Source: Arthrobacter sp. 18067
Lineage (GTDB): Bacteria > Actinomycetota > Actinomycetes > Actinomycetales > Micrococcaceae
DNA: 64,000 bases
Reading direction: 5' to 3'
Assembly (NCBI RefSeq): GCF_902706295.1
Contig: NZ_CACSJJ010000016.1
Span: 1-64,000 of the forward strand
The stretch's first letter is position 1. Each line of letters starts with the position of its first letter. Both the position numbers and the translations under genes were made by a program. Below are positions 44,136 to 50,913 of this stretch, piece by piece. The notes beneath the pieces were generated by a model, which saw only the letters and a list, made by a program, of their open reading frames with translations, did not search any database and was not told the DNA's origin.

Positions 44136-45449
44136 CTACTCCTTGACGGAGAGGCCGTTCTGCTTGAGTCCGGCCACCGTGGCGCCCTGTGCCGTGTCAA
44201 CGGCTTCCAGGACCTTGCCGCCGCTGGTCAGTTTTCCGTAGGCGTCCTTGAGGGCGGTGTTGGTGATGTCCCAGTTGGGACCCCACTGCCAGCCCGGAGT
44301 GATGGAGGCGTAGGCCTTGTCGAAGACCGAGTAGATGTCGTTGCCGAAGTAGCTGGCGTCGAACGCCTTCTGCGCTACCGGGGTCAGGCCCGGGAAGGCG
44401 AGGAAGGCAGAGCCCGTGTTGCCGCGGGCGGTGATCGCGTCTTTGCTGGTGGCCAGGAACTCGATGAACTTGGCCGCAGCTGCCGGGTTCTTGCTGCTCT
44501 TGGTGATGTTGAAGCTGGAACCGCCGTAGAAAGCGTCTGCCGGTGTTCCCCAGTTGGGTACCTCGGCTGCGATCCACTGGCCCTTTTGGCCGCTGGCTTC
44601 CGTACGCTTCTGGATGCCGGTTGCGCTCCAGTTGGCACCAAGGACACCCACGACGGCGCCGCTCGCCAGGTCTGCGGACCATTCGTCGCTGAAGGACTGC
44701 TGGACCTTGACGATCTTCTGGTCGATCAGCTTCTGCCAGTAGGTGGCGACCTTCTTGGTGGCTTCGTCGTTGACACCGACTTTCCAGCTGTCACCTTCGG
44801 TGCCGAACCACTTGGCACCGGCCTGCCAGGACAGGGCTGCAGTCAGTGCGGCTTCGTTCGGGTTGAAGCTGGCGAGGTGCGCTTCCGGCGCTACGGCCTT
44901 GAGCTTCTTGCCGGCCTCTTCGAATTCCTGCCAGGTCTTGGGTGTGGAGACACCGGCCTTGTCCAGCATGTCCTTGCGGTACCACATGATCATCGGCGCG
45001 GCATCGTAGGGGAGGGCGTAGGTCTGATCGCCGAACTGCACCAGGGCCTTGGTCTCGTCCGAGAGCTTGTCCACGGTGTCGGCCTTGTTGATGAATCCGT
45101 CCAGCGGCTGCAGTTGACCGTTGCTGACGAACTGGGGCAACTGCGGGTACTCGATGGTGGCGACGTCCGGGCCGTTGCCTGCGGTGATCGCGGTGGACAG
45201 CTTGGCGTAACCGCCGGCGCCGCCGTTGGGAATGGTTTCGAAGTTGACCTTGATCTTGCTCTGGCTCGCGTTGAACGCGGCGGCAACCTTGTCCATGCCG
45301 GCCATGGATGACCAGAAGGTAATGGTGCCGCTGGGGTCTTCGGTGGCAGTGGGGGTTGGGGTGGCAGCCGGGGTACTGCCACAGCCGGTGATGAGGGCAG
45401 TGCTGGCCATGAGGCTGACTGCTCCAAGCAGAAGCTGGCGACGCTTCAT
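44136..45449 (-). CDS. Sugar-binding lipoprotein (extracellular solute-binding protein family 1)
   Basis: 437 residues. A lipoprotein signal ends in LITGCGS (Cys ~23), followed by a Thr/Pro-rich linker and the bilobal family-1 binding fold (TITFWSSMAGMDKVAAAFNA; DVATIEYPQLPQF; WYRKDMLDKAGVSTPKTWQE). It captures an oligosaccharide outside the membrane and delivers it to the permeases. It has a promoter region with GTTCACT motifs and a long hairpin upstream, and is probably repressed by the DeoR-LacI regulator encoded just upstream. Confidence 0.91.
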   Translation of the reverse strand: MKRRQLLLGAVSLMASTALITGCGSTPAATPTPTATEDPSGTITFWSSMAGMDKVAAAFNASQSKIKVNFETIPNGGAGGYAKLSTAITAGNGPDVATIEYPQLPQFVSNGQLQPLDGFINKADTVDKLSDETKALVQFGDQTYALPYDAAPMIMWYRKDMLDKAGVSTPKTWQEFEEAGKKLKAVAPEAHLASFNPNEAALTAALSWQAGAKWFGTEGDSWKVGVNDEATKKVATYWQKLIDQKIVKVQQSFSDEWSADLASGAVVGVLGANWSATGIQKRTEASGQKGQWIAAEVPNWGTPADAFYGGSSFNITKSSKNPAAAAKFIEFLATSKDAITARGNTGSAFLAFPGLTPVAQKAFDASYFGNDIYSVFDKAYASITPGWQWGPNWDITNTALKDAYGKLTSGGKVLEAVDTAQGATVAGLKQNGLSVKE

Positions 45450-45529
45450 TCTGTTCTCCTTTGAAGTTCACGATGCGAAGTCGTGGTGTGCTCTGGGGGC
45501 ACCTTTGGACTACGCACTATGAAATCCAC

Positions 45530-45570
45530 AAAAATGAACATCATCAATAAAGTGAACAGAAGTAAACAAT
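45530..45570. promoter_or_regulatory. GTTCACT-type motif before the ABC importer genes
   Basis: On the minus strand TGTTCACTTTATTGAT (45543-45558) matches TGTTCAGTTTGTTCAT (46780-46795) upstream of the regulator gene at 13 of 16 positions. A second GTTCA lies nearby at 45535-45540. Probable operator of the adjacent DeoR-LacI regulator. Confidence 0.5.
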
Positions 45571-45581
45571 CCCGAGTCCGT

Positions 45582-45638
45582 CGAGATGGCATTTGATGCC
45601 AATGATGCGGCCCAACATTGGCATCAAATGCCACCTCG
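45582..45638. terminator. Long hairpin after the DeoR-LacI regulator gene
   Basis: TGGCATTTGATGCCAATG (45587-45604) and its complement (45616-45633) form an 18-bp perfect stem, extended by GAG/CTC, with an 11-nt loop. Each arm is itself palindromic (GGCATTTGATGCC). Between it and the regulator stop is a run of nine G (45642-45650). It may end the regulator transcript before the importer promoter, or act as a paired binding site. Confidence 0.55.
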
Positions 45639-45650
45639 GCAGGGGGGGGG

Positions 45651-46751
45651 CTACACCTGCGTTGAGTCCCTGACCACCAGGGCGGGGGACAGGTTCACGC
45701 GTTGAAGCGCCGAACTGCTCCCACGCCTGCCCCCAATCCGGTTCAGGCACATCACCAAGGCCTGGTGGCCGACGTCGTATTTCGGCGGTGCCACGGCGGT
45801 GAGCGGAACGGCCCCGAGCGCGGCGATCTCGTCATCGTAGGAGACGATCGCGAAGTCCTCCGGCACTCGGATCTGTCGCTCCAGGCATGCGCTCACGAAC
45901 TGCAGGGCATCCTCATCGGTGTGGACAACAGCGGCCGTCACGTCCGATGCGGCGCACCAGTCCAGGATCGCATCCACCAGCACCCGGTGGGCCTGGGGAT
46001 CGTTCTGCGCGCGGGACATGGCACGGACCATCGAGTCATCGCGGTCATGGCCGGCCCGCTGCATGGCGAGGTGGAAACCATCGATGAGTTGCGACGCAGT
46101 GGGGCTGTTCTCACGCAGGCAGATGGCGATCTTCCGATGCCCCAGTCCCAACAGGTGGTTAACTGCGATTTCCGAGCCGCGCACATGGTCGCTCCGCACG
46201 GATTCGAGCCGGCCGTGGTCCAATGCGTCGTCGATGGACCGCTCCACCACCACCACCGGAACGTCCGCTTCGGCGAGCAGGTCCAGCGTCTCGGTTTTGG
46301 CCAATGATTGCTCGCTGGGCGTGATGAGGATCCCGTCCACGCCGTGTTCGTAGAGCCGCCGCAGCTGCCGCCGCTCCTCCGCCGCCGAGTAGTTGGAAAC
46401 GCCCAGGACCAGCCGCACGCCGGCCTCCTGGGCGGCGGCTTCGGCGCCGCGGATCACGCCCGGAAAATAGTACGACGCCGACGGTACGATCATGCCGATC
46501 GTCGCCAACGGACGCCTTCCGCCGGGACGCCACGACGTCGACTGCGGGGCGGCCGGGCCAGCGGGTTTACCGCCGGTGGAAACAGCGCCGCCATGCACAC
46601 GCTCCAGCAGGCCCTGCTCGGCGAGCACAGCGAGATCACGCCGGACCGTCATCCCCGACGTCCCCAGCTTGGCCGCGAATTCCCCCGCATTGAGGGAGCC
46701 ATGGAGTGCAAGCTCCCTCAGGATGAGCTGTTGACGATCCTCGGACAGCAT
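45651..46751 (-). CDS. DeoR-HTH / LacI-sensor hybrid regulator of the sugar ABC operon
   Basis: 366 residues. DeoR-type HTH (RQQLILRELALHGSLNAGEF, then LGTSGMTVRRDL) is followed by a LacI-type sensor beginning TIGMIVPSASYYFPGVIRGA. This is the same fold combination and wording as the regulator at 6585-7739, so they are paralogues. ATG 46751 has GGAGA 5 nt upstream. It probably binds the importer's sugar and controls the downstream ABC operon and, by shared motifs, possibly the DUF2264 gene at 50914. Confidence 0.88.
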   Translation of the reverse strand: MLSEDRQQLILRELALHGSLNAGEFAAKLGTSGMTVRRDLAVLAEQGLLERVHGGAVSTGGKPAGPAAPQSTSWRPGGRRPLATIGMIVPSASYYFPGVIRGAEAAAQEAGVRLVLGVSNYSAAEERRQLRRLYEHGVDGILITPSEQSLAKTETLDLLAEADVPVVVVERSIDDALDHGRLESVRSDHVRGSEIAVNHLLGLGHRKIAICLRENSPTASQLIDGFHLAMQRAGHDRDDSMVRAMSRAQNDPQAHRVLVDAILDWCAASDVTAAVVHTDEDALQFVSACLERQIRVPEDFAIVSYDDEIAALGAVPLTAVAPPKYDVGHQALVMCLNRIGGRRGSSSALQRVNLSPALVVRDSTQV

Positions 46752-46770
46752 GCAGGTCTCCGCCTATCAA

Positions 46771-46795
46771 GTTCACTTGTGTTCAGTTTGTTCAT
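46771..46795. promoter_or_regulatory. GTTCACTnnTGTTCA and TGTTCAGTTT motifs before the regulator gene
   Basis: GTTCACTTGTGTTCA (46771-46785) matches GTTCACTATTGTTCA (50831-50845, before the DUF2264 gene) at 13 of 15 bases. The overlapping TGTTCAGTTTGTTCAT (46780-46795) matches the importer-promoter motif. Likely autoregulatory operator. Confidence 0.55.
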
Positions 46796-46835
46796 TATGA
46801 ACCAGAACAGGGCGCCGGCGCGGATCCACTACGTC

Positions 46836-47219
46836 TTATGTGCCCACCTTCACCACTGAGACGTCGACGGCGGCAGGCCGGGGAAGGAGGTGCCGGCGCA
46901 CAGCCTGGGCTACTTCGCGGGCCACTGTGGGAGCTGGACGTGACGTGACCACCGCGATCCGCGTCTTCACTGCCAGCACCCCGGCATCGTCAGTGAGGGT
47001 GATCAGTGAAGGGGACTCCCCGGTCAGTGCGGACAACGCGGCACCGGCAATGGACTGCCATAGCGGCTGGGCAGGGTAGACCGCACTGACACCCTCCACC
47101 GACTGGACGACACCAAGCAGTTCTTCAGCCAAGGCGGCTGACGTGGCTGCGGCGGTTGAGATGGCTGCGGGGACGGCGGCGGCAGGCTGGGAGTCCCCGG
47201 CCTCCAGGGACTCGGTCAT
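46836..47219 (-). CDS. Asp23-like domain protein, last gene of the Asp23 operon
   Basis: 127 residues. Ala-rich N terminus, then VVQSVEGVSAVYPAQPLWQS and LAVKTRIAVVTSRPAPTVAR, followed by a basic helix and beta end (VDVSVVKVG), resembling a divergent Asp23/Gls24 domain. The start overlaps the upstream stop (ATGA). The Asp23 family is linked to cell-envelope stress in Gram-positive bacteria. The role of this shortened member is unknown. Confidence 0.7.
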   Translation of the reverse strand: MTESLEAGDSQPAAAVPAAISTAAATSAALAEELLGVVQSVEGVSAVYPAQPLWQSIAGAALSALTGESPSLITLTDDAGVLAVKTRIAVVTSRPAPTVAREVAQAVRRHLLPRPAAVDVSVVKVGT

Positions 47220-47809
47220 GGCTGCTCCTCCTTGCTTGGGGTGGGCGGTTCCAGCACATCGGTGACGGTGATGTTGATGGTTTGAATGGCCAGCTCCGTA
47301 TGGAAGGCCAGCGTTTCTGCCAGCTCCTGGCGTAGGACTGCAGCGCGCTCTTCCATGGCGTGTCCGTAGACCACGGCTATGTCCACCTCCACGGTGATCC
47401 CGGCTCCCGGCGTGGTCACGTCACCGTGCAAGCGGCATTTGCCTGCGGCGGTCCCCGGAAGGGCGTCGGCCACGGAACGGATGAGGGCCGAGATGGAGCC
47501 CTCCGTTTCCCAGAGGGTGTCATGGGCGTCTTCGGACTGCAACGGAATGCTGCGTCCCGGCCTCAACTCCAGCCGAAGGTTGTCCAGGATGGACTGCATC
47601 CAGTCATCATTGCCGGAGCCGGCAGCCGCAACATCGGACCTGAGCAAGTCGCTGCCCAGTTCGGAAAGGTGCCGCAGCGAGGCCAGCCCGGCCTGGCATT
47701 CGGGGCATGAGTCCAAGTGGGCGGGATCGTCAATCTGCCCTGTGTCCAGGTAGGCGCTCAGCTCCGCAAGGCTGTGCCCGCATTCGAGGGTGTCGCCGGT
47801 GGTCTTCAT
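47216..47809 (-). CDS. ZAS-type anti-sigma zinc motif joined to Asp23-like domain
   Basis: About 197 residues. The N terminus has the zinc anti-sigma signature HLDSCPEC (H31, C35, C38) with C10 and H12 just before. A linker then leads to a C-terminal Asp23-like half (GAGITVEVDIAVVYGHAMEE; LAIQTINITVTDVLEPPTPS). ATG 47809 overlaps the sigma-factor TGA and has GGAGGA 6 nt upstream; ATG 47815 would leave no spacing. Position directly after an ECF sigma gene fits an anti-sigma factor. Fusion to an envelope-stress domain suggests it senses the state of the Asp23 complex. Confidence 0.72.
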   Translation of the reverse strand: MKTTGDTLECGHSLAELSAYLDTGQIDDPAHLDSCPECQAGLASLRHLSELGSDLLRSDVAAAGSGNDDWMQSILDNLRLELRPGRSIPLQSEDAHDTLWETEGSISALIRSVADALPGTAAGKCRLHGDVTTPGAGITVEVDIAVVYGHAMEERAAVLRQELAETLAFHTELAIQTINITVTDVLEPPTPSKEEQP

Positions 47810-48390
47810 CGCCATTCCTCCATGGTGCGCGCAAGCGTGATCCGTGCCCTGGCCAGGCGTCCGCGGACACTGGCCGGGCTGATGTTCAACGTCAGCGCGA
47901 TTTCCTCGTAGCTTTGGTCATTGAATTCCTTGAGCACCCAACAGCGCCTTTGTTCCTCCGGGAGCTTGGCGAGAGCTGTCTTCAGTGCTTCAATCCGGGA
48001 GCTGTTGACGGCGTTGTTTTCCGGGTCCTTGTTCCGGGGCCGGGAACCGGCATCCACTGCGTTTTCCACGTCGTCAAGGTCCACGTGGTTGCGGCGCTTC
48101 CGGAGGTGGTCGATGCTGCGGCTGCCTACTATCCGGAGCAGCCAACCCTTCACCGCCGCGGGGTCCCGCAGGCTGTCCAGTTGTTTCCATGCCTGGACGA
48201 GTGTCTCCTGGACGACGTCGTCCGCGTCGGTCAGGGAGCCGGTCAACCGCCGGGCTGTGGCCCGCATCAGCGGGCCATGACGTCTGGCGAGTGCCTCGAA
48301 GGCGGCGGTGTCACCATCTGCGGCCCTGCCGGCCAGCAGGGCATCGGGCACCAGGTCCAGTTGGTGCTGCGCTGCGGGTGAACCAGTCAC
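47806..48390 (-). CDS. ECF-type RNA polymerase sigma factor
   Basis: 194 residues with sigma region 2 (DADDVVQETLVQAWKQLDSL then WLLRIVGSRSIDHLRKRR) and region 4 (LPEEQRRCWVLKEFNDQSYE then EIALTLNISPASVRGRLARA). GTG 48390 has AGGCAGGA just upstream; an upstream TTG at 48423 is weaker. Sits inside the Asp23 operon, followed by its candidate anti-sigma factor with translational overlap. Likely directs transcription of this operon, perhaps from the region before 50717. Confidence 0.88.
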   Translation of the reverse strand: MTGSPAAQHQLDLVPDALLAGRAADGDTAAFEALARRHGPLMRATARRLTGSLTDADDVVQETLVQAWKQLDSLRDPAAVKGWLLRIVGSRSIDHLRKRRNHVDLDDVENAVDAGSRPRNKDPENNAVNSSRIEALKTALAKLPEEQRRCWVLKEFNDQSYEEIALTLNISPASVRGRLARARITLARTMEEWR

Positions 48391-48465
48391 TTTTCCTGCC
48401 TTTCGCGGTGCATAGTGCTGCAAAGTCGAGCGATGCTGATGAATCGGTCGATGGTGGCGCGTGTG

Positions 48466-49071
48466 TCATTTGGCGCGCCGTGAATCCGACGTCCGGCTTC
48501 GCACGCCGCTGGTGATTCGGACCAGGACCGGTATTGGATGGCCCAGCCAGTCGTCGATTCCCTGGATGAGTTGTTCGGCGGTGTCGGCCAGCTCCCGTGG
48601 GGAGGTCCCCTTGCGGGCTTCCATGCGGAGCCGCAGCGCTGTCCCGCTCCGCGATTCCCAGGCCGAAACAGAGGCAGCGACGACACTACGGTTCCCGTTG
48701 AGGGCTTCCTGGACGGCTGCTGAGATAAGCCCGACGTCGATCACGGTTCGACCTTGGGCTCCGTCACGTTGTTCTGCCAGGCGGGGTGTTCGGCCGCCGC
48801 CCTGGGAGGCAAGCCAGGCGGCGCTGAGCCCAGCACCCAACAGCAGTACGGCAATCCCAGCGGCCAGCCACCAGCTCCGGAGCGGTCCCGGTCCGGATGC
48901 ACTGCTTGCAAGATTGCGGGCCTGATCAGTCACAGCGGAGCCGACCGCCGCCCACGTATCCGCCGCGCCTGGCAGGGTTCCGGCCGCGATGAGTGCGGCT
49001 CCGGAACCCATCAGGGCGATCCCCAACACGGCGAGCAGGATACGGTTCACTGCGCGGTTGGTCCTTCTCAT
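48466..49071 (-). CDS. AmaP-like alkaline shock membrane anchor protein
   Basis: 201 residues with two membrane helices (AVNRILLAVLGIALMGSGAA and WWLAAGIAVLLLGAGLSAAW) and a C-terminal Asp23-like cytosolic domain. AmaP homologues anchor Asp23 to the membrane. ATG 49071 overlaps the stop of the DUF6286 gene; the frame is open upstream, but only as antisense shadow. Basic C-terminal tail RSRTSDSRRAK. Confidence 0.82.
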   Translation of the reverse strand: MRRTNRAVNRILLAVLGIALMGSGAALIAAGTLPGAADTWAAVGSAVTDQARNLASSASGPGPLRSWWLAAGIAVLLLGAGLSAAWLASQGGGRTPRLAEQRDGAQGRTVIDVGLISAAVQEALNGNRSVVAASVSAWESRSGTALRLRMEARKGTSPRELADTAEQLIQGIDDWLGHPIPVLVRITSGVRSRTSDSRRAK

Positions 49072-49649
49072 TGACCCACGGCTCCTTCGTTCAGTATCCG
49101 GACGTTGGACGTCACTGGCCGATCCAGCGCGTAGGCGGCCAGTTCGCCGTCGAGCGCTGTTTTGATGGACGCAAGGTCCAGTGGAACGCCCGACGTCGGA
49201 CGCACCTGGACGCGTACGGACCGTCCACCGACGGTGGTGGTCACCTGCCCGGGCGCCAGGTCTGCGGCGAGCCGGGCCTGGCTGGAGATGGCTGCCGCGA
49301 TGACGTCGTCGTCGACCACCGTGGCGGAACGGTCGCTGGCCAGCGCGCGCCTGGGCCGGCGCCCCCTGCCCACCGCCAGGCCGGTGATCAGCAACCCCAG
49401 GGTTCCCACGCCCACCCCGGCTGCGGTCATGCCCGCCGGGATGGTGTTGGCGGGAAGCCCGACGAGCCACTCGCGCAGCTGGGCCGGGCCGGCCAGCAGC
49501 GGCTGGTCCTTGAGCAGCCACAGCACGGATTCCAGCGCCAACCAGAGGAACGTGACCAGGAGAATGGAGGCTGCCACCATGGACGGGACGGACCTGGAAG
49601 AATGCGTTTCCCTGCGGATCATGCGCCGGATGGTTCGGTCCTGCTTCAC
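49068..49649 (-). CDS. DUF6286-type membrane protein
   Basis: 193 residues. Two membrane helices (VAASILLVTFLWLALESVLW; TAAGVGVGTLGLLITGLAVG) then a cytosolic beta/alpha domain. DUF6286 proteins accompany Asp23 and AmaP genes in actinobacteria. Overlaps both neighbours by 4 bp. Function unknown; a structural part of the Asp23 membrane complex is inferred. Confidence 0.8.
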   Translation of the reverse strand: MKQDRTIRRMIRRETHSSRSVPSMVAASILLVTFLWLALESVLWLLKDQPLLAGPAQLREWLVGLPANTIPAGMTAAGVGVGTLGLLITGLAVGRGRRPRRALASDRSATVVDDDVIAAAISSQARLAADLAPGQVTTTVGGRSVRVQVRPTSGVPLDLASIKTALDGELAAYALDRPVTSNVRILNEGAVGQ

Positions 49650-50038
49650 TGCACCCTCCTTTCCTGGGGCTGCCTTTCCTTGGATTGCGCCTGTTTTGCT
49701 CCACTGAGCCTGATGTCCACACGGCCTAGTTCCATGCCGGTGAGTTCCAAGCTGCGGGCCACGAGCTCTGCCCGCGCGGCCCGTGCTTGTTCGAAAACGG
49801 TGACGCCGCCTTTCCTCGGCCCCAAGAGCGGTGGGAGTGCCAACTGGACCGAAACCCTGACTCCCAGCCTGCCGGAGTCGTCTTCCAGTTCAGCCGTCAC
49901 GTTGCTCCCGCCCACCTGGAAAGCCCGGGCGGTCAGGGTTTCCACGGTTTTCCGGAGCGCCGTGCGGGCTATGCGGGTGTGCCCGGCCCTGTGCCCGGCC
50001 CTGTTCCCCGTTGCCGGGCCGGCGGGTGCGTGGCTCAT
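49646..50038 (-). CDS. Asp23/Gls24-like protein
   Basis: 130 residues; helix (RIARTALRKTVETLTARAF), then beta-strand segments (RLGVRVSVQLALPP, MELGRVDIRLSG) as in shortened Asp23 domains. Basic N and C termini. Overlaps neighbours by 4 bp. Likely an accessory subunit of the operon's Asp23 assembly. Confidence 0.72.
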   Translation of the reverse strand: MSHAPAGPATGNRAGHRAGHTRIARTALRKTVETLTARAFQVGGSNVTAELEDDSGRLGVRVSVQLALPPLLGPRKGGVTVFEQARAARAELVARSLELTGMELGRVDIRLSGAKQAQSKERQPQERRVQ

Positions 50039-50226
50039 GAGGAGGAGCGCTTGCCCCGCAGGGCATCCAGCACCCCACCCAGGTCAAGCTTTCCCTCGGC
50101 GGAGCGGCCCAGCACCGCCCCGATTCCCATGAACAACGCAGTCAGCAGCAGGCCCCAGAATCCAAACGCCAGCACCGCCAGGGCCAGGACCGCACCTATG
50201 GTGACGCCAGTGGCTGTGGGGCTCAT
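50035..50226 (-). CDS. DUF2273-type small membrane protein
   Basis: 63 residues with two closely packed membrane helices (VTIGAVLALAVLAFGFWGLL and ALFMGIGAVLGR) and a basic end (LRGKRSSS). DUF2273 genes are regular partners of Asp23/AmaP. Overlaps both neighbours by 4 bp. Confidence 0.8.
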   Translation of the reverse strand: MSPTATGVTIGAVLALAVLAFGFWGLLLTALFMGIGAVLGRSAEGKLDLGGVLDALRGKRSSS

Positions 50227-50717
50227 GCGACCCTCGGCTCGCGTGTGGCATCATCGGCGTCGGAATCCTCCGACGGTACGTGAATGTCCGTGATGGTGAT
50301 GTTCACTTCGGTAACTTCCATGCCCACCAGGTCTTCGATAGCCGTGTAGACGGCATCGCGGGCGTTGTCCGCGACTTCCTGGAGCGGGTGGGGGTATTCA
50401 ACAACCAGGGTGACGTCCACGGCCACCTGGGTTTGGCCAACCTCGACGCTGACACCCTGCGTGAGGTCCTTCTGGCCAACCTTTTCGCGGAGGTTGCCGA
50501 TGGCCCGGGCCGCGCCGCCGCCCAAGGCATGGACGCCGGGGATTTCCTGGATGGCGATGCCGGCGATCTTGGCTACGACGCCGTCGGCCACAGTGGTAGC
50601 GCCACGGCCGTCCTTGCCCTTGCCCTGGGCCGCCGTGTCCTGGATTGGATTGTCCTGGACCCGCGCCGGGGTGTTCTTTGCGGGGACGTCTGCGGGGGTG
50701 TGGGTCTGGATCGTCAT
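50223..50717 (-). CDS. Asp23/Gls24 family envelope stress response protein
   Basis: 164 residues. The disordered N-terminal ~45 residues lead into the Asp23 core: VVAKIAGIAIQEIPGVHALG, SVEVGQTQVAVDVTLVVEYP, EVNITITDIHV. Asp23 forms envelope-associated assemblies under stress in staphylococci. This is the first gene of an eight-gene operon on the minus strand ending with sigma, ZAS-Asp23 and a last Asp23-like gene. AGGAGT lies ~10 nt before the ATG. Confidence 0.88.
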   Translation of the reverse strand: MTIQTHTPADVPAKNTPARVQDNPIQDTAAQGKGKDGRGATTVADGVVAKIAGIAIQEIPGVHALGGGAARAIGNLREKVGQKDLTQGVSVEVGQTQVAVDVTLVVEYPHPLQEVADNARDAVYTAIEDLVGMEVTEVNITITDIHVPSEDSDADDATREPRVA

Positions 50718-50830
50718 GGCAATTACTCCTGTCCGTTGGTGTGCGGCGTTTTTGCGCCGTCATGAATAGGACGCAACGAAGTGAAGGATCCTCACGGTGA
50801 AATATTTGTGAGCTGCATCACTCACTATGC

Positions 50831-50846
50831 GTTCACTATTGTTCAA
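50831..50846. promoter_or_regulatory. GTTCACTATTGTTCA motif before DUF2264 gene
   Basis: GTTCACTATTGTTCA matches 46771-46785 at 13 of 15 bases and lies ~70 bp upstream of the DUF2264 start. It may place this gene under the DeoR-LacI regulator encoded at 45651-46751. Inference. Confidence 0.45.
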
Positions 50847-50913
50847 CTCACCCCGATCCAGCTGCGGACAACCTACTGTAATGAGGCTGGAACTACGCCC
50901 CCGCAGGAGACTC

